Assembly: GCF_014647455.2 (NCBI RefSeq)
Contig: NZ_BMPF01000002.1
Location: 372,001-436,000, forward strand
DNA length: 64,000 nucleotides
Reading direction: 5' to 3'
Source: Halarchaeum grantii
Lineage (GTDB): Archaea > Halobacteriota > Halobacteria > Halobacteriales > Halobacteriaceae
In this document: positions 42,690 to 51,734 of the stretch, in pieces
Numbering within the stretch: the first letter of the stretch is position 1
Layout of the letters: every line of letters starts with the position of its first letter
Made by a program: the position numbers and the translations under genes
The notes under the pieces: model-generated
Database searches by the model: none
Told to the model about the DNA's origin: nothing
What the model saw: the letters and a program-made list of their open reading frames with translations, nothing else

Positions 42690-42953
42690 TTCCTTCACTT
42701 CACTACGCGACGAGCCGAAGGCTCATCGCTTCGTTTCGTTCAGTCACGTCCGGACTCGCGAGACGCGTTGCGTCTCGCTGGCCCGCGAGAACGACGCGTC
42801 GTTCTCGCGGACTCCGTCCGGACTTCGGTTCGTGTTCTGTTCGGACGGCTTCGGTTCGCGGTTCGGTCGGTCGGCGTCGGTCGGAGGCTGATCAGCGTCA
42901 GTCTCGGGTTCGGGGGACGCCACGCATTTCTCCGTTCGACGCGAAGCGCGGGT
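42690..42953. repeat. Hairpin cluster after tRNA-Arg
   Basis: A 264-bp stretch without a supported gene. It holds a 9-bp hairpin GCGAGACGC-3nt-GCGTCTCGC (42758-42778), a perfect 28-bp palindrome at 42783-42810 (half site CCGCGAGAACGACG), GAGCC-GAA-GGCTC at about 42711-42723, and two GTCCGGAC sites. A translated reading frame crosses it but has no protein-like character. Confidence 0.6.
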
Positions 42954-43565
42954 ATGGAGGCAGCGCTTCGCGCGGGCATCGCGCTCTACGACGCGGGCTA
43001 CTACCACGGTGCGCACGACGCGTGGGAGGACGAATGGCTCGAGCAGTCCGAGGGCGACGACGAGCGACTGCTGCACGGCCTCATCCATTGCGGCGCGGCG
43101 GTCCACCACGCCCGAAACCGGAACTGGGAGGGCGCGACGGGGGTGGCGGCGAGCGCGCGCGACTACCTCGACGCGGTCCCACCGACCCACCGCGGAGTGA
43201 ACGTCGAGGCGGCCGCGGCGTACCTCGACGTGCTGGCGCGCGACCCGGAGGTGATCGAGCGCCGACGGCCGGTCCGGCTCACGCATCGGGGCTCGACGGT
43301 CTCGTTGGCGGCCCTCGACGCGCCGGCGGCGGTCACGGCGGCGGTCGTCGTCGCGGACGCCGAGGGGTACGAGAGCGAGACGTTCGAGCGCGCCGCGACG
43401 TACGCGCGCGAGGGACTGGCCGACGGCGAACTGAACGAGTACGGCGTCTTCCTCTGTGACTTCGCGGTCGAGCGCGAGAAGCGGGGGTTGATCGCGACGC
43501 GACTCGCCGAGCACGTCGAGCGGCGGCGAGCGCGCGAGAAAGACGTCGAGGGACTGTTCGGGTAG
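42954..43565 (+). CDS. DUF309 domain protein
   Basis: A 203-residue protein. The N-terminal 75 residues (ALYDAGYYHGAHDAWEDEW...LLHGLIHCGAAVHHARNRNW) match DUF309, a small helical domain with conserved F/Y-x-x-H-x-x-W-E found in bacteria and archaea; its biochemical role is unknown. The C-terminal half is helical and haloarchaeal in character. The next genes are on the opposite strand. Confidence 0.78.
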   Translation: MEAALRAGIALYDAGYYHGAHDAWEDEWLEQSEGDDERLLHGLIHCGAAVHHARNRNWEGATGVAASARDYLDAVPPTHRGVNVEAAAAYLDVLARDPEVIERRRPVRLTHRGSTVSLAALDAPAAVTAAVVVADAEGYESETFERAATYAREGLADGELNEYGVFLCDFAVEREKRGLIATRLAEHVERRRAREKDVEGLFG

Positions 43566-43574
43566 GTCGAGCGC

Positions 43575-43796
43575 TCAGACGAGCGCGAGGAAGGCGGCGA
43601 CGGCGAGGCAGGCGGCGCCGAGCGCGCGCACGATCCAGAGCCGCGTCGAGCCCGCCTCGGCGTCACCGTACGGCCCGGTGCGGCCGGGCGAACTGGTGCC
43701 GAGGACGCTCAACCGGAGGACGACGTCCGGCCGGGCGAGACAGAGCAGGCCGAGCGCGGCGCCGAGGCCGACGGCGAGCGTCGTGCGTGCGTCCAT
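43575..43796 (-). CDS. Small two-helix membrane protein
   Basis: A 73-residue protein with an N-terminal helix (TTLAVGLGAALGLLCLA) and a C-terminal helix (LWIVRALGAACLAVAAFLALV) joined by a short polar loop. It starts right after the htpX stop codon on the same strand, so it is probably the last gene of an htpX operon. No family assigned. Confidence 0.65.
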   Translation of the reverse strand: MDARTTLAVGLGAALGLLCLARPDVVLRLSVLGTSSPGRTGPYGDAEAGSTRLWIVRALGAACLAVAAFLALV

Positions 43797-44699
43797 CTAC
43801 TCGCGGAGGCGCTGGATGCGCTTCTCGACCGGCGGGTGGGTGGCGACGAGTTTCGTGACGAGCGAGCGCTCGTCGTCGTCGAAGATGCAGAGCGCGCCGA
43901 CCTGATCGTTCACGCCGCCCTGGTTCTGCGAGCGCCCGCTGCCGCGGCCGCGACCACGGGACGGGCCCCGGGAGCGCGACCCGCTCGCGCTCGGCTGCTG
44001 GTTGCCGCGCTGGATCTTCTCGAGGGCGCGCGCGAGCGGTTCGCCGCTCCCGATGTACTCCTTCGCGTCGGCGTCGGCGACGTACTCCCGATAGCGGCTG
44101 ATGGCGAGCACGAAGATCATCACGAAGAACTGGACGACGTTCCCGACGACGATGGCGAGGAAGAAGTCCGCGAGGTCGTTGTCGCCCGTGAAGAGGACGA
44201 CGTACTGGGCGACGATGCCGACGATGGAGGCGATGCCCTGCCCGACGACCATCGTGACGACGTCGCGGTTCTTGATGTGCGCGAGTTCGTGCGCGAGCAC
44301 GCCCTCGAGTTCGTCGTCCTCGAGGATGTCGGCGAGCTCCTGCGAGACGACGACGATGCCGGCGCCCTTGCGGCCGACGGCGAAGGCGTTCGGGACGCCC
44401 ATCTGCGCGACCTTCAGCGTGGGCTTCTCGATGCCCATGTCGTCGCTGAGGCGCTCGACGCGGCGGTGGACGTCGCCCCACCGACCCGTCTCCGGCATGT
44501 CCTCGGCGCCGACGGAGCGCAACGCCATCCACTTGCCGACCTTGTACTGGATGCCGACGAGGGCGACGCTCCCGACGAGGACGATTGGGAGGACGCCGGT
44601 GCCGAACATCGCCATCGCGACGACGGCGACGACGGCGTAGAACGCGAAGAGAATCGCGCCCACGACCGCCATCCGGGCTTTGAGTCCGGGGTGTCTCAT
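43797..44699 (-). CDS. htpX: HtpX-like membrane zinc metalloprotease
   Basis: A 300-residue M48 protease. Two N-terminal helices are followed by the zinc motif HELAH (H137, E138, H141) and NRD; two more helices follow at about 155-200, then the third ligand in SRYREYVADADA. Between that and the end lies an Arg/Gly/Ser-rich insertion (about 235-262), followed by the HPPVEKRIQRL tail of the family. It degrades damaged membrane proteins in relatives. The insertion is unusual for the family and looks RGG-like. Confidence 0.9.
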   Translation of the reverse strand: MRHPGLKARMAVVGAILFAFYAVVAVVAMAMFGTGVLPIVLVGSVALVGIQYKVGKWMALRSVGAEDMPETGRWGDVHRRVERLSDDMGIEKPTLKVAQMGVPNAFAVGRKGAGIVVVSQELADILEDDELEGVLAHELAHIKNRDVVTMVVGQGIASIVGIVAQYVVLFTGDNDLADFFLAIVVGNVVQFFVMIFVLAISRYREYVADADAKEYIGSGEPLARALEKIQRGNQQPSASGSRSRGPSRGRGRGSGRSQNQGGVNDQVGALCIFDDDERSLVTKLVATHPPVEKRIQRLRE

Positions 44700-44744
44700 G
44701 GGCGACTCTACGGGAGTATCCCGGATAAGTTGGGTGGTGACGGG

Positions 44745-46031
44745 TCAGGTCCGAAAACGGTACACGTGGCCGTCTCCCGTCGCGACGACCGCGGCGTCCC
44801 CGTCGAGGACCGGCGTCGTGAGGGTGACGCCGGCGTCGACGGTGACGGAGCGAACGGGGTCGCCGGTTGCGGCGTCGCGGACGACGAGCGTCGAGGGAAC
44901 GGCGCCATCGGCCGTGGACGAGACGTAGGCGACGCGCGAGCGGCCGGCGACGAGGGCACTATCGACGGCGACTTCGGTCCCCCAGCGCCGCTCCCCGGTC
45001 GCGGCGTCGAAGACGTGGAGGAACCCCCGGCTCAGGACGGGGAGGCGACCGCCGACGGGCGGGCCGGTGACGAGGCCGCCCCATCGGGACTCGGCCGACC
45101 AGCGCCGCTCGCCGGTGGCGGCGTCGTAGGCCTCGGCGGTCTCGCCGCCGGCGTAGACGACGCCGTCCGCGACGGCGTACGAGGGGACGCGTCGCTCGGG
45201 GCCGCGCCAGCGCACGTCGCCCGTCGCCGGGTCGAGGCCGGCGAGCGACGGTCGATCCTCGGGTTCGAAGCCCGCGACGAGCGTGTCGCCGGCGACGCCG
45301 ACGCCGTCCGTGAGTCCGCCGGACGCCGACCAGCGCGGGCTCCCGTCGTCGGTCGAGACGGCGCGCACACCGGAGAAGGACTCGACGTAGACGCCGCCCG
45401 CGCCGAACGCCCACCCGGACGGGTCGCCGACCGCCGCGGTCCACGAGACGTCGCCGCTCGCGGCGTCGAGCGCGTAGAGCGTCTCGCCCTCGTTCTGGAG
45501 GTAGTCGTCGCTCGTCGCCGCGTAGACGAGCCCCTCGTGGACGCCGAGGAGCGTGAGGAAGCCGTGTTCGTCCGGCGTGAACGACCACGTCTCGCTCCCA
45601 TTGGTGGCGTCGAACGCGGCGGCGCGAAAGTCGCCGCCCGAGACGCCCGTTCGAGCGCCCGCGACGACGTAGACGGTGTCGCCGACGACGGTCGGCGTGG
45701 CGCCCCCGCCGCCGGTGCCGCCGAAGAAGCCCGCGCCGGCGTCCGCCGTCCAGCGCGTCGCGCCCGTCCCCGGGTCGAGGGCGTGGAGCGTGCCGTCGGC
45801 CGTCCCGGCGTAGAGGGTACCGTCGGCGAGCGCCGGGCCGAGCGCCGTCTCGCCGCCGAGGGCGCGTTCCCACGCGGCGTCGATACCGGCCGTCCCGTCA
45901 GCGGACGACGACGTGGCCGTCGGCGACTCCTCGTTCGTCGTCGTGCTCGACGGGGCTGAGCAGCCCGCGAGGCCGGCGAGGACGGACGCGCCGCCCGCAC
46001 GGAGGGCGTCGCGGCGTGTGAGGGGGGGCAT
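44745..46031 (-). CDS. TAT-exported PQQ-like beta-propeller lipoprotein
   Basis: A 428-residue protein. It begins with a twin-arginine motif (LTRRDALRAGG) and a lipobox LAGC (Cys 24), so it is exported folded by Tat and anchored by lipid. The body has repeated blades of the type LYAGTADGTLHALDPGTGATRW, VYVVAGARTG..., LYALDAASGDVSW and VYAGGETAEAYDAATGERRW, the PQQ/WD-like (BamB-like) propeller. No PQQ ligand set is recognised, so it is probably a structural or binding protein outside the cell. Confidence 0.87.
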   Translation of the reverse strand: MPPLTRRDALRAGGASVLAGLAGCSAPSSTTTNEESPTATSSSADGTAGIDAAWERALGGETALGPALADGTLYAGTADGTLHALDPGTGATRWTADAGAGFFGGTGGGGATPTVVGDTVYVVAGARTGVSGGDFRAAAFDATNGSETWSFTPDEHGFLTLLGVHEGLVYAATSDDYLQNEGETLYALDAASGDVSWTAAVGDPSGWAFGAGGVYVESFSGVRAVSTDDGSPRWSASGGLTDGVGVAGDTLVAGFEPEDRPSLAGLDPATGDVRWRGPERRVPSYAVADGVVYAGGETAEAYDAATGERRWSAESRWGGLVTGPPVGGRLPVLSRGFLHVFDAATGERRWGTEVAVDSALVAGRSRVAYVSSTADGAVPSTLVVRDAATGDPVRSVTVDAGVTLTTPVLDGDAAVVATGDGHVYRFRT

Positions 46032-46091
46032 ACGCCGGGCTACTCGCGGTCGGGGTAAGTGTCTCGTGGTGGGTGAAACCGCGACTGCGGG

Positions 46092-46859
46092 CTACGCGTC
46101 GTCCTTCGGTTCGCCCTGGTTCGTGAAGTCGGCGGAGTTGTCGCTCGGACTGTAGCCGAGGACGTCCTTCGCGCGCTCTAAGGAGTAGTACTTGCGGTCG
46201 TTGTCGCTGATGCCGTAGACGATCTCGTAGCCGTAGTCGGCCTCGATGCAGCGCTCGAAGAGGTGCGCGCAGTCCCGGTAGGAGAGCCACATCGCCTGCC
46301 CGCGCTCGTAGTCGATGGGCGGGTGCCCCTTCGTGAGGTTGCCGATGCGGACGCAGACGACGGAGAGGTCGTGCTCGTCGTGGTAATACCGTCCGAGGGT
46401 CTCGCCGGCGGCCTTCGAGACGCCGTAGAGGTTCGAGGGGCGGGGGAGTTCGCTCCCGTCGAGGAGGTAGTCGTCCTGCGTCCGGTAGATGTCGGGTTTG
46501 CGCTCGGTCTCGTAGTGGCCGACCGCGTGGTTCGAGGAGGCGAACGCGACTTTCTCGACGCCGGCGTCGACGGCGGCTTCGTAGACCGTCTGAGCGCCGT
46601 CGATGTTGTTCTGGAGGACGGAGTTCCACGGCGCTTCCGGGCGCGGGTCGCCGGCGAGGTGGATGACCGCGCCGACGCCCTCGACCGCGTCGCGGACCGC
46701 CTCGTCGTCGGTGACGTCGGCGACGACGAACTCGTGGTCGGTCTCCTCGGCGGGCGGTTCGCGGTCGAGGAACCGCCAGTCGTAGTCCTCGGCGATGCCG
46801 CCACGGATGGCTCGCCCGACACGCCCCTCCGCGCCCGTGAGGAGAACCGGTTCGTCCAT
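46092..46859 (-). CDS. azf: NAD-dependent sugar dehydrogenase/epimerase, azf-like
   Basis: A 255-residue extended SDR. The Rossmann motif TGAEGRVGRAI is at residue 8; ASSNHAVG holds the catalytic Ser and YGVSKAAGE the Tyr and Lys. The nearest described type is haloarchaeal NAD-dependent glucose-6-phosphate dehydrogenase (azf), close to uronate dehydrogenases, that opens the oxidative pentose phosphate pathway in Haloferax. Motifs and size (about 260) fit, but other sugar-phosphate or uronate substrates are possible without testing. It is transcribed alone. Confidence 0.72.
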   Translation of the reverse strand: MDEPVLLTGAEGRVGRAIRGGIAEDYDWRFLDREPPAEETDHEFVVADVTDDEAVRDAVEGVGAVIHLAGDPRPEAPWNSVLQNNIDGAQTVYEAAVDAGVEKVAFASSNHAVGHYETERKPDIYRTQDDYLLDGSELPRPSNLYGVSKAAGETLGRYYHDEHDLSVVCVRIGNLTKGHPPIDYERGQAMWLSYRDCAHLFERCIEADYGYEIVYGISDNDRKYYSLERAKDVLGYSPSDNSADFTNQGEPKDDA

Positions 46860-46902
46860 TCGACTACGAATGTGGCGGCGACGGTAAAGTAAGACGCGGT
46901 TC

Positions 46903-47697
46903 TTAGCTGTCGACGGCGGTCGGCTGCGGGGTCACGCCGCCCGCGTCGTCGTCGGTCCCGTCGGTCACGGGGGCGTCGTCGCCGGTGAGCTGCTCGTAGG
47001 CGGCGACGGTGGTGGCGACGTTCAGCACGGTGAAGTAGCCGGAGACGAGGGCGGTACCGAGGAAGCCGACGTACGGGACGAGGCCGAAGATGCCGCCGGC
47101 GACGGCGTTGGCGATGCCGGCGACGAGGACGTAGACGAAGCCGAGGCCGAAGAGCCGGAGGCGGTTTCCGCTCGTGAGCGACCACGACTGCTTGAGCGCG
47201 GTGACGGCGCCGTCGTCCTCGGCGGCGATTCGCAGGGGCGCGAACCAGAGCGCCGTGACGAGGAAGATGAAGACGATCTGTCCGAGGACGGGGACGACGT
47301 TTACGAGCGCGATGAAGAAGAATATCACGCCGAAGAGGACGTAGTGGACGAACGCGCCGAGCGCGCGTCGCGTGAAGAGGTCCGCGGTGAGCGCGTCGAC
47401 GTCGTCGACGAACGCCCGGAAGAGGGCGATGTAGACGAAGAAGAACCCGACGGCGAGCAGGACGTAGAGGAGGGCGACGCCGCCCAGACCGATCGGGAGG
47501 ACCGGGCCGCTGGTGAGGTCCGCGACCGACATCCCCTGCGGGAGGTCGCGGCCCTGGAGGAGGCGGGCGACGTAGGTCGACGCGGAGACGCTTGCGAGGG
47601 CTTGGAAGACGAACGCGAGGACGACGAACGGGAGCGCGACGCGCGTCGTGCTCCGCTGAATGCCGTCTTCGAGGGCTTGGCCGATTTTCAGGGACAT
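46903..47697 (-). CDS. Polytopic membrane protein, unknown
   Basis: A 264-residue membrane protein with about six helices (for example ALPFVVLAFVFQALASV, GGVALLYVLLAVGFFFVYIALF, GAFVHYVLFGVIFFFIALV, RLFGLGFVYVLVAGIANAV). ATG 47697 was preferred over an in-frame GTG five codons upstream. The arrangement recalls the DUF7847/glycerophosphoryl-type 'YciC-like' membrane domain (ALKQSWSLTSGNRLRLF), common in haloarchaea, with no assigned function. Confidence 0.72.
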   Translation of the reverse strand: MSLKIGQALEDGIQRSTTRVALPFVVLAFVFQALASVSASTYVARLLQGRDLPQGMSVADLTSGPVLPIGLGGVALLYVLLAVGFFFVYIALFRAFVDDVDALTADLFTRRALGAFVHYVLFGVIFFFIALVNVVPVLGQIVFIFLVTALWFAPLRIAAEDDGAVTALKQSWSLTSGNRLRLFGLGFVYVLVAGIANAVAGGIFGLVPYVGFLGTALVSGYFTVLNVATTVAAYEQLTGDDAPVTDGTDDDAGGVTPQPTAVDS

Positions 47698-47834
47698 CGT
47701 CGTGGGATTCACCGGCCCAGTCCTTGGGCTTTACCCCGGTTTCGGGTGGTACCGGCGGCTGACCGGCGCGCGTCGCGGAATTGGCGGCGCACGCGGACGG
47801 CAATCGCTTTCAGGGCGACACCCACAGTCCGGGT

Positions 47835-48176
47835 ATGGTCACGAGTGCCGAGGAGGCGTGTTTCGAGGTCGGCATCAAGTTCGGAACGCTCTATCACCAG
47901 TTCGCGGGCACGCCGGTCAGCCCCCGAAGCGCGGGGAGTCTCGAACGCGCCATCGAGGAGGCCATCGAGAACCAACCCCACTGCGTCGACGTCACCGTGG
48001 ACGTGCTCGAGGACGCGCTGCGGGCCGAACTCGACGGCTCGTCGGCGGAGTACACGGAGCTCACGGGGCGCTTCATGGAGGTCGAGGTGGTCGTCGAGTA
48101 CGAGGGGACGCGCGCCGTCGCGCGCATGGAGATGGAGGGCGACTACCCCCTGATGCGCCTCGTCGACGTCGAGTAG
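47835..48176 (+). CDS. mptD: Archaeal dihydroneopterin aldolase (MptD)
   Basis: A 113-residue protein matching the archaeal DHNA family: EEACFEVGIKFGTLYHQFAGTPVS at the N terminus, then ENQPHCVDVTVDVLEDALRAEL and a C-terminal beta segment ending MRLVDVE. It cleaves dihydroneopterin to 6-hydroxymethyldihydropterin on the way to tetrahydrofolate or tetrahydromethanopterin-type cofactors. The gene is monocistronic as far as can be seen. An arfB candidate and ribE lie close by. Confidence 0.82.
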   Translation: MVTSAEEACFEVGIKFGTLYHQFAGTPVSPRSAGSLERAIEEAIENQPHCVDVTVDVLEDALRAELDGSSAEYTELTGRFMEVEVVVEYEGTRAVARMEMEGDYPLMRLVDVE

Positions 48177-48271
48177 CCCGCCGACACCGGCGCGATAGGC
48201 GAGCGCATGCGGGGCCGACGGAACGGCTCGCGGGGCGCGGTTTTAAACGGATGGGCGTCCGTACCACGCGT

Positions 48272-48697
48272 ATGAGCCAATCGGACCTGAGCGACGACGA
48301 GCTGTTCGGTGAGGCGGCGAGCGAGATCCGGGCGGACGTCGAGGAGCACCTCGCGGCGGCGCGCGACGCGCTCCCGACGGCGGCGGCCGTGTGGGACGTC
48401 GAAGCGGACAACACGCTCGGCGTGCTGAACGGCCTCAGAACCGCGCTCGCCGTCGACGAGGTCCGAGAGCACCTCCGTGACGCGAAGAAGTGGTTCACGA
48501 TCGGCGAGCGCGCGGACGCCTTCGAGGACGCCGACGACCTCGAGGAGGAGATCGAGCGCATCGAGGACGTCCTCGACGACCTCGAGGAGGTGAGCGACGC
48601 GGTCGGCGAACTCGCCTCGACGGTGCCCGAGCTCCGCGGCGAGCTCGAGGAGCTGCACGCGGAGTCGGGCGCCGACACCGACGACGAGAGCAAGTAG
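48272..48697 (+). CDS. Conserved haloarchaeal coiled-coil protein (DUF5790-like)
   Basis: A 141-residue, strongly acidic, mostly helical protein (DELFGEAASEIRADVEEHLAAARDALP..., then EEEIERIEDVLDDLEEVSDAVGEL, a likely coiled coil). ATG 48272 lies 27 bp after TTTTAAA, a strong TATA box, so it is leaderless; an in-frame ATG seven codons earlier is inside the promoter and unlikely. No known role. It is divergent in function from the neighbours but ends 3 bp before the convergent creatininase-family gene. Confidence 0.7.
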   Translation: MSQSDLSDDELFGEAASEIRADVEEHLAAARDALPTAAAVWDVEADNTLGVLNGLRTALAVDEVREHLRDAKKWFTIGERADAFEDADDLEEEIERIEDVLDDLEEVSDAVGELASTVPELRGELEELHAESGADTDDESK

Positions 48698-48700
48698 GGA

Positions 48701-49450
48701 CTACTTGTGGGGCGGGCGGTCGTTCTCGCGGGCGACGACGGCGGCGACGAGGTCGCACAGCGACTCGGCGGCGAGCGAGAGGAGTTCGGCGCCGCGTTCC
48801 GCGCTCCCGTCGCCGGGGTCGCCGACGACGCCGTTCTCCGAGAACTCGGCGGCGTCGTGCGCGAGGTTCGCGTGCGAGACCCACTCCCCCCAGCGCTCGC
48901 TCGCGCCGTCGCGCGCGTCGTCGATGCGGTCCTCGCGGACGAGGTCGGGGTCTGTGTGCCGGAGGAACGCGGTCTCGAGCGGGCCGGCGTGCCCCATCTC
49001 CGAGGAGTGTTCGCCGACGGCGTCGAACCACGTGAAGGGGACGGCGTAGGCGTCGTCGTGGCGCGTGATGGTCGCGGCGACTTCGCCGAGCGCGGGGACG
49101 TTCCCGCCGTGGCCGTTGACGAGGACGACGTCCGTCCAGCCGTGGTGGGCGAGCGACGCGACGGTGTCGCGGACGTACGCGCGGAATGTGTCGGGGGCGA
49201 CCCAGAGCGTGCCGGTGAACTGGCGGTGCTCCTCGGAGACGCCGACGGCGACAGTGGGGGCGACGAGGAGCGACCCCGCGTTCGCGTCGCCGTAGGCGTC
49301 GGCGGCGCGCTCGGCGACGGTTTCGGCGGCGATGGCGTCCGTTCCGAGCGGGGCGTGCGGGCCGTGCTGCTCGGTGCTCCCGACCGGGAGGAGGACGGCG
49401 TCGACGTCTGCGGCGTCGGCGTCGGTCCACGTGGCGTCGGTGAGGCGCAT
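48701..49450 (-). CDS. Creatininase-family amidohydrolase, candidate ArfB
   Basis: A 249-residue creatininase-family hydrolase. VGSTEQHGPHAPLGTD holds metal ligands (Glu, His, Asp), VNGHGGN the next His and SSEMGHAGPLETAF a further Glu/His. In archaea this family includes ArfB, the formamide hydrolase that acts after GTP cyclohydrolase III in riboflavin and F420 synthesis. With mptD and ribE within 5 kb, that role is plausible. Creatininase or another amidase cannot be ruled out from the sequence. Confidence 0.75.
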   Translation of the reverse strand: MRLTDATWTDADAADVDAVLLPVGSTEQHGPHAPLGTDAIAAETVAERAADAYGDANAGSLLVAPTVAVGVSEEHRQFTGTLWVAPDTFRAYVRDTVASLAHHGWTDVVLVNGHGGNVPALGEVAATITRHDDAYAVPFTWFDAVGEHSSEMGHAGPLETAFLRHTDPDLVREDRIDDARDGASERWGEWVSHANLAHDAAEFSENGVVGDPGDGSAERGAELLSLAAESLCDLVAAVVARENDRPPHK

Positions 49451-49642
49451 ACGCGACTCGGAGGGACGGACGGACCTTGTAGGCACGGGAGTGGGGGCGT
49501 GGAGGCGGACGCGTGTCGTGTCGAGTGGCGGCTGACGGGTTCCCGGACGTATTTTCCGGTTTCTTCGGGGAGCTATCCGGGGACAAATAGGTTAGGTGGC
49601 CAGAGAAACTAAGTCGGACTATTCCCTACCGACGAGTGAGCC

Positions 49643-49801
49643 ATGCCGGAGTGTCAGAACTGTGGGTCGTTTGTGACCGACGCGTACTCGCGAGTGTTCA
49701 CCCCGGACGGACTCAGCGCGCCGCGCGTCTGTCCGAACTGTGAGGACAAGATCCGCGACGGAGCCGAGGTCCGTGAGGCCCGCTCGACCCGGCGCACGTA
49801 A
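49643..49801 (+). CDS. Small zinc-ribbon protein
   Basis: A 52-residue protein with two CxxC pairs (CQNC near residue 4 and CPNC near residue 30) that should bind one zinc ion, followed by a basic tail (REARSTRRT). It starts about 27 bp after ACTAAG, a TATA-like box. Such mini-zinc proteins are frequent in haloarchaea and mostly unstudied; this one has no assigned function. Confidence 0.75.
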   Translation: MPECQNCGSFVTDAYSRVFTPDGLSAPRVCPNCEDKIRDGAEVREARSTRRT

Positions 49802-49883
49802 CGGTCGCACCGAACCAGCCGCCCCTTCTCCGCCCGGCGGGAAGTCACGTCGCTTATAGGCGAGTAGGCCCTGTCGTTGTGTA

Positions 49884-51734
49884 ATGAGTGAGTCGGAGCC
49901 ACAGGTCACTCGCCTGTTCGGCGGTCCCGGGAGCGGGAAGACGACGGCGCTCCTCGACCGCGTCGAGGAGATTCTCGAAGACGACGACGTCGAGATCAAC
50001 GACGTGCTCGTCGTCTCCTACACCCGAGCGGCGGCGGCGGAGGTGCGCGAGCGCCTCGCCGAGCGCCTCGACGTGAGCCCGCGTTCGCTGCGCGGGAACG
50101 TCAGCACGATGCACGCGAAAGCGTACGAACTCCTGAACCTCTCGCGCGGCGACGTCGTCGGCGAGGACGACAAGGAGGCGTTCTGCGAGGACTACGGCCT
50201 CCCCTACGAGGACGAGTACGCGTCGGGGTCGCGGCGCACCGCGCGCTCGACGACGCTCGGCAACAAGGTCATCGCGACCAGCCAGTGGCTCCAGCGAACC
50301 GGACGCGACGTCTCCGAGTGGTACGACGTGCCCTTCCGCTGGGACGAGGAGGAAGTGCGTCTCCCGCCCGAGATCGACGACAACGCGCAGGTCGGGAACA
50401 AGTACACGCCGACGTGGCCGTCGAGCGACGACCGCTACGACATCCCCGAGTCCATTCGCGCGTGGCGCACCTACAAGGGCGAGAACGACCTCGTCGGCTT
50501 CGCGGACATGCTCGAGCGCGTCCAGCAGCGCTCGCTCGTCCCGAACGTCGATTACCTCGTCATCGACGAGTTCCAGGACATCACGAGCCTCCAGTATCAG
50601 GTCTATCAGGAGTGGCGTCCCCACATGGAGGCCGTCCTCATCGCCGGTGACGACGACCAGGTCGTCTACGCGTGGCAGGGCGCCGACCCCGACCTCCTCC
50701 TCGACACGGAGGTGACGGAGAACGTCGTCCTTCCGAACTCCTATCGCCTCCCTTCGGAGGTCCTGAAGGTCGTCCAGCAGGAGGTCAGCCACATCACCCA
50801 CCGGCAGGAGAAGGACCTGAACCCGCGCAAGGAAGGCGGGACGGTCGAAGCCGTCGACTCGCCGTCGATGCTCGACCTCGTGCGGAACGTCCGCCGGACC
50901 ATCCAGACCACCGACGAGACGGTGATGATCCTCTTCCGCGCGCGCTACCAGCTCTTCGACTTCGTCGACGAGTTCATCACCGAGGGCATCCCGTTCAAGG
51001 CGCTCACCGACCAGCGCCTCTGGACGGACCGCCTCCAGCAGTACGTCAACGCCGTCGAGGCCATCGACGCCGGCGAACCCGTCACCGGTGTGCAGGCCCG
51101 CCGCCTGATGGACATGCTGCAGGACTCCGCGTTCGGCACGAGCGAGCGGAGCGACTTCCGCGACGAGATCGACGCCCGGCGTGCCGCAGAGGGCGAGGGT
51201 GACGAGGACGCCGACCTGGACACGATGGAGTTCAGCGCGGAGTTCATCCGCAACTGGGTACCCTTCGTCCCCGCACCCGCCGCCGCCGCCGACATGCTCC
51301 GGAAGGTCACGCGCTACCAGCGCCGCTCCATCGACGCCTACTTCCGCGGCGACTACCAGGGCATGGACTCGGACCGCGTCCGCGTGGGCACCATCCACTC
51401 CGCGAAGGGTCGCGAGGCCGACCACGTCTTCCTCGGCACCGACCTCACGGAGAAGGTCGTCGAGCAGATGGCGGCCACCGTCGACCCCGACGACCTCCCC
51501 GAGGGCGTCGAGGAGTTCACGCGACAGACCGACCCCGTCCCCATCCTCACGGACAACGAGCGCCGCGTCTTCTACGTCGGAATGTCCCGCGCGCGAGAGC
51601 GCCTCGTCCTCATGCAGAACCTCGTGACGGGCGCGCCGACGCTCCCGCTCGACGTCCTGCTCTACGGCAAGCCGACCGGCGAGACGCTGGAGGAGGCGCT
51701 GGCGAACGCCGCCGCGCCCATCTCGATCAACTAG
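49884..51734 (+). CDS. UvrD/Rep-family superfamily I DNA helicase
   Basis: A 616-residue SF1A helicase. Motif I is GGPGSGKTTALLDR (residues 13-26), Ia VVSYTRAAAAEVRERL, II VIDEFQDITS, III IAGDDDQVVYAWQGAD, IV NSYRLPSEV, V VRVGTIHSAKGREADHVFL and VI VFYVGMSRARERLVLM. It unwinds DNA 3' to 5' in repair or replication restart in relatives. An ATG 27 bp after CGAGTAGG-like sequence is the start. The next gene begins directly after its stop, so they are probably co-transcribed. Confidence 0.92.
   Translation: MSESEPQVTRLFGGPGSGKTTALLDRVEEILEDDDVEINDVLVVSYTRAAAAEVRERLAERLDVSPRSLRGNVSTMHAKAYELLNLSRGDVVGEDDKEAFCEDYGLPYEDEYASGSRRTARSTTLGNKVIATSQWLQRTGRDVSEWYDVPFRWDEEEVRLPPEIDDNAQVGNKYTPTWPSSDDRYDIPESIRAWRTYKGENDLVGFADMLERVQQRSLVPNVDYLVIDEFQDITSLQYQVYQEWRPHMEAVLIAGDDDQVVYAWQGADPDLLLDTEVTENVVLPNSYRLPSEVLKVVQQEVSHITHRQEKDLNPRKEGGTVEAVDSPSMLDLVRNVRRTIQTTDETVMILFRARYQLFDFVDEFITEGIPFKALTDQRLWTDRLQQYVNAVEAIDAGEPVTGVQARRLMDMLQDSAFGTSERSDFRDEIDARRAAEGEGDEDADLDTMEFSAEFIRNWVPFVPAPAAAADMLRKVTRYQRRSIDAYFRGDYQGMDSDRVRVGTIHSAKGREADHVFLGTDLTEKVVEQMAATVDPDDLPEGVEEFTRQTDPVPILTDNERRVFYVGMSRARERLVLMQNLVTGAPTLPLDVLLYGKPTGETLEEALANAAAPISIN

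Noticed and set aside
42644-43459. A protein-coding reading through tRNA-Arg and the following palindromes
   Set aside because: The frame starts inside the tRNA and its translation is Arg-rich and unlike any protein; DUF309 explains the 42954-43565 part.
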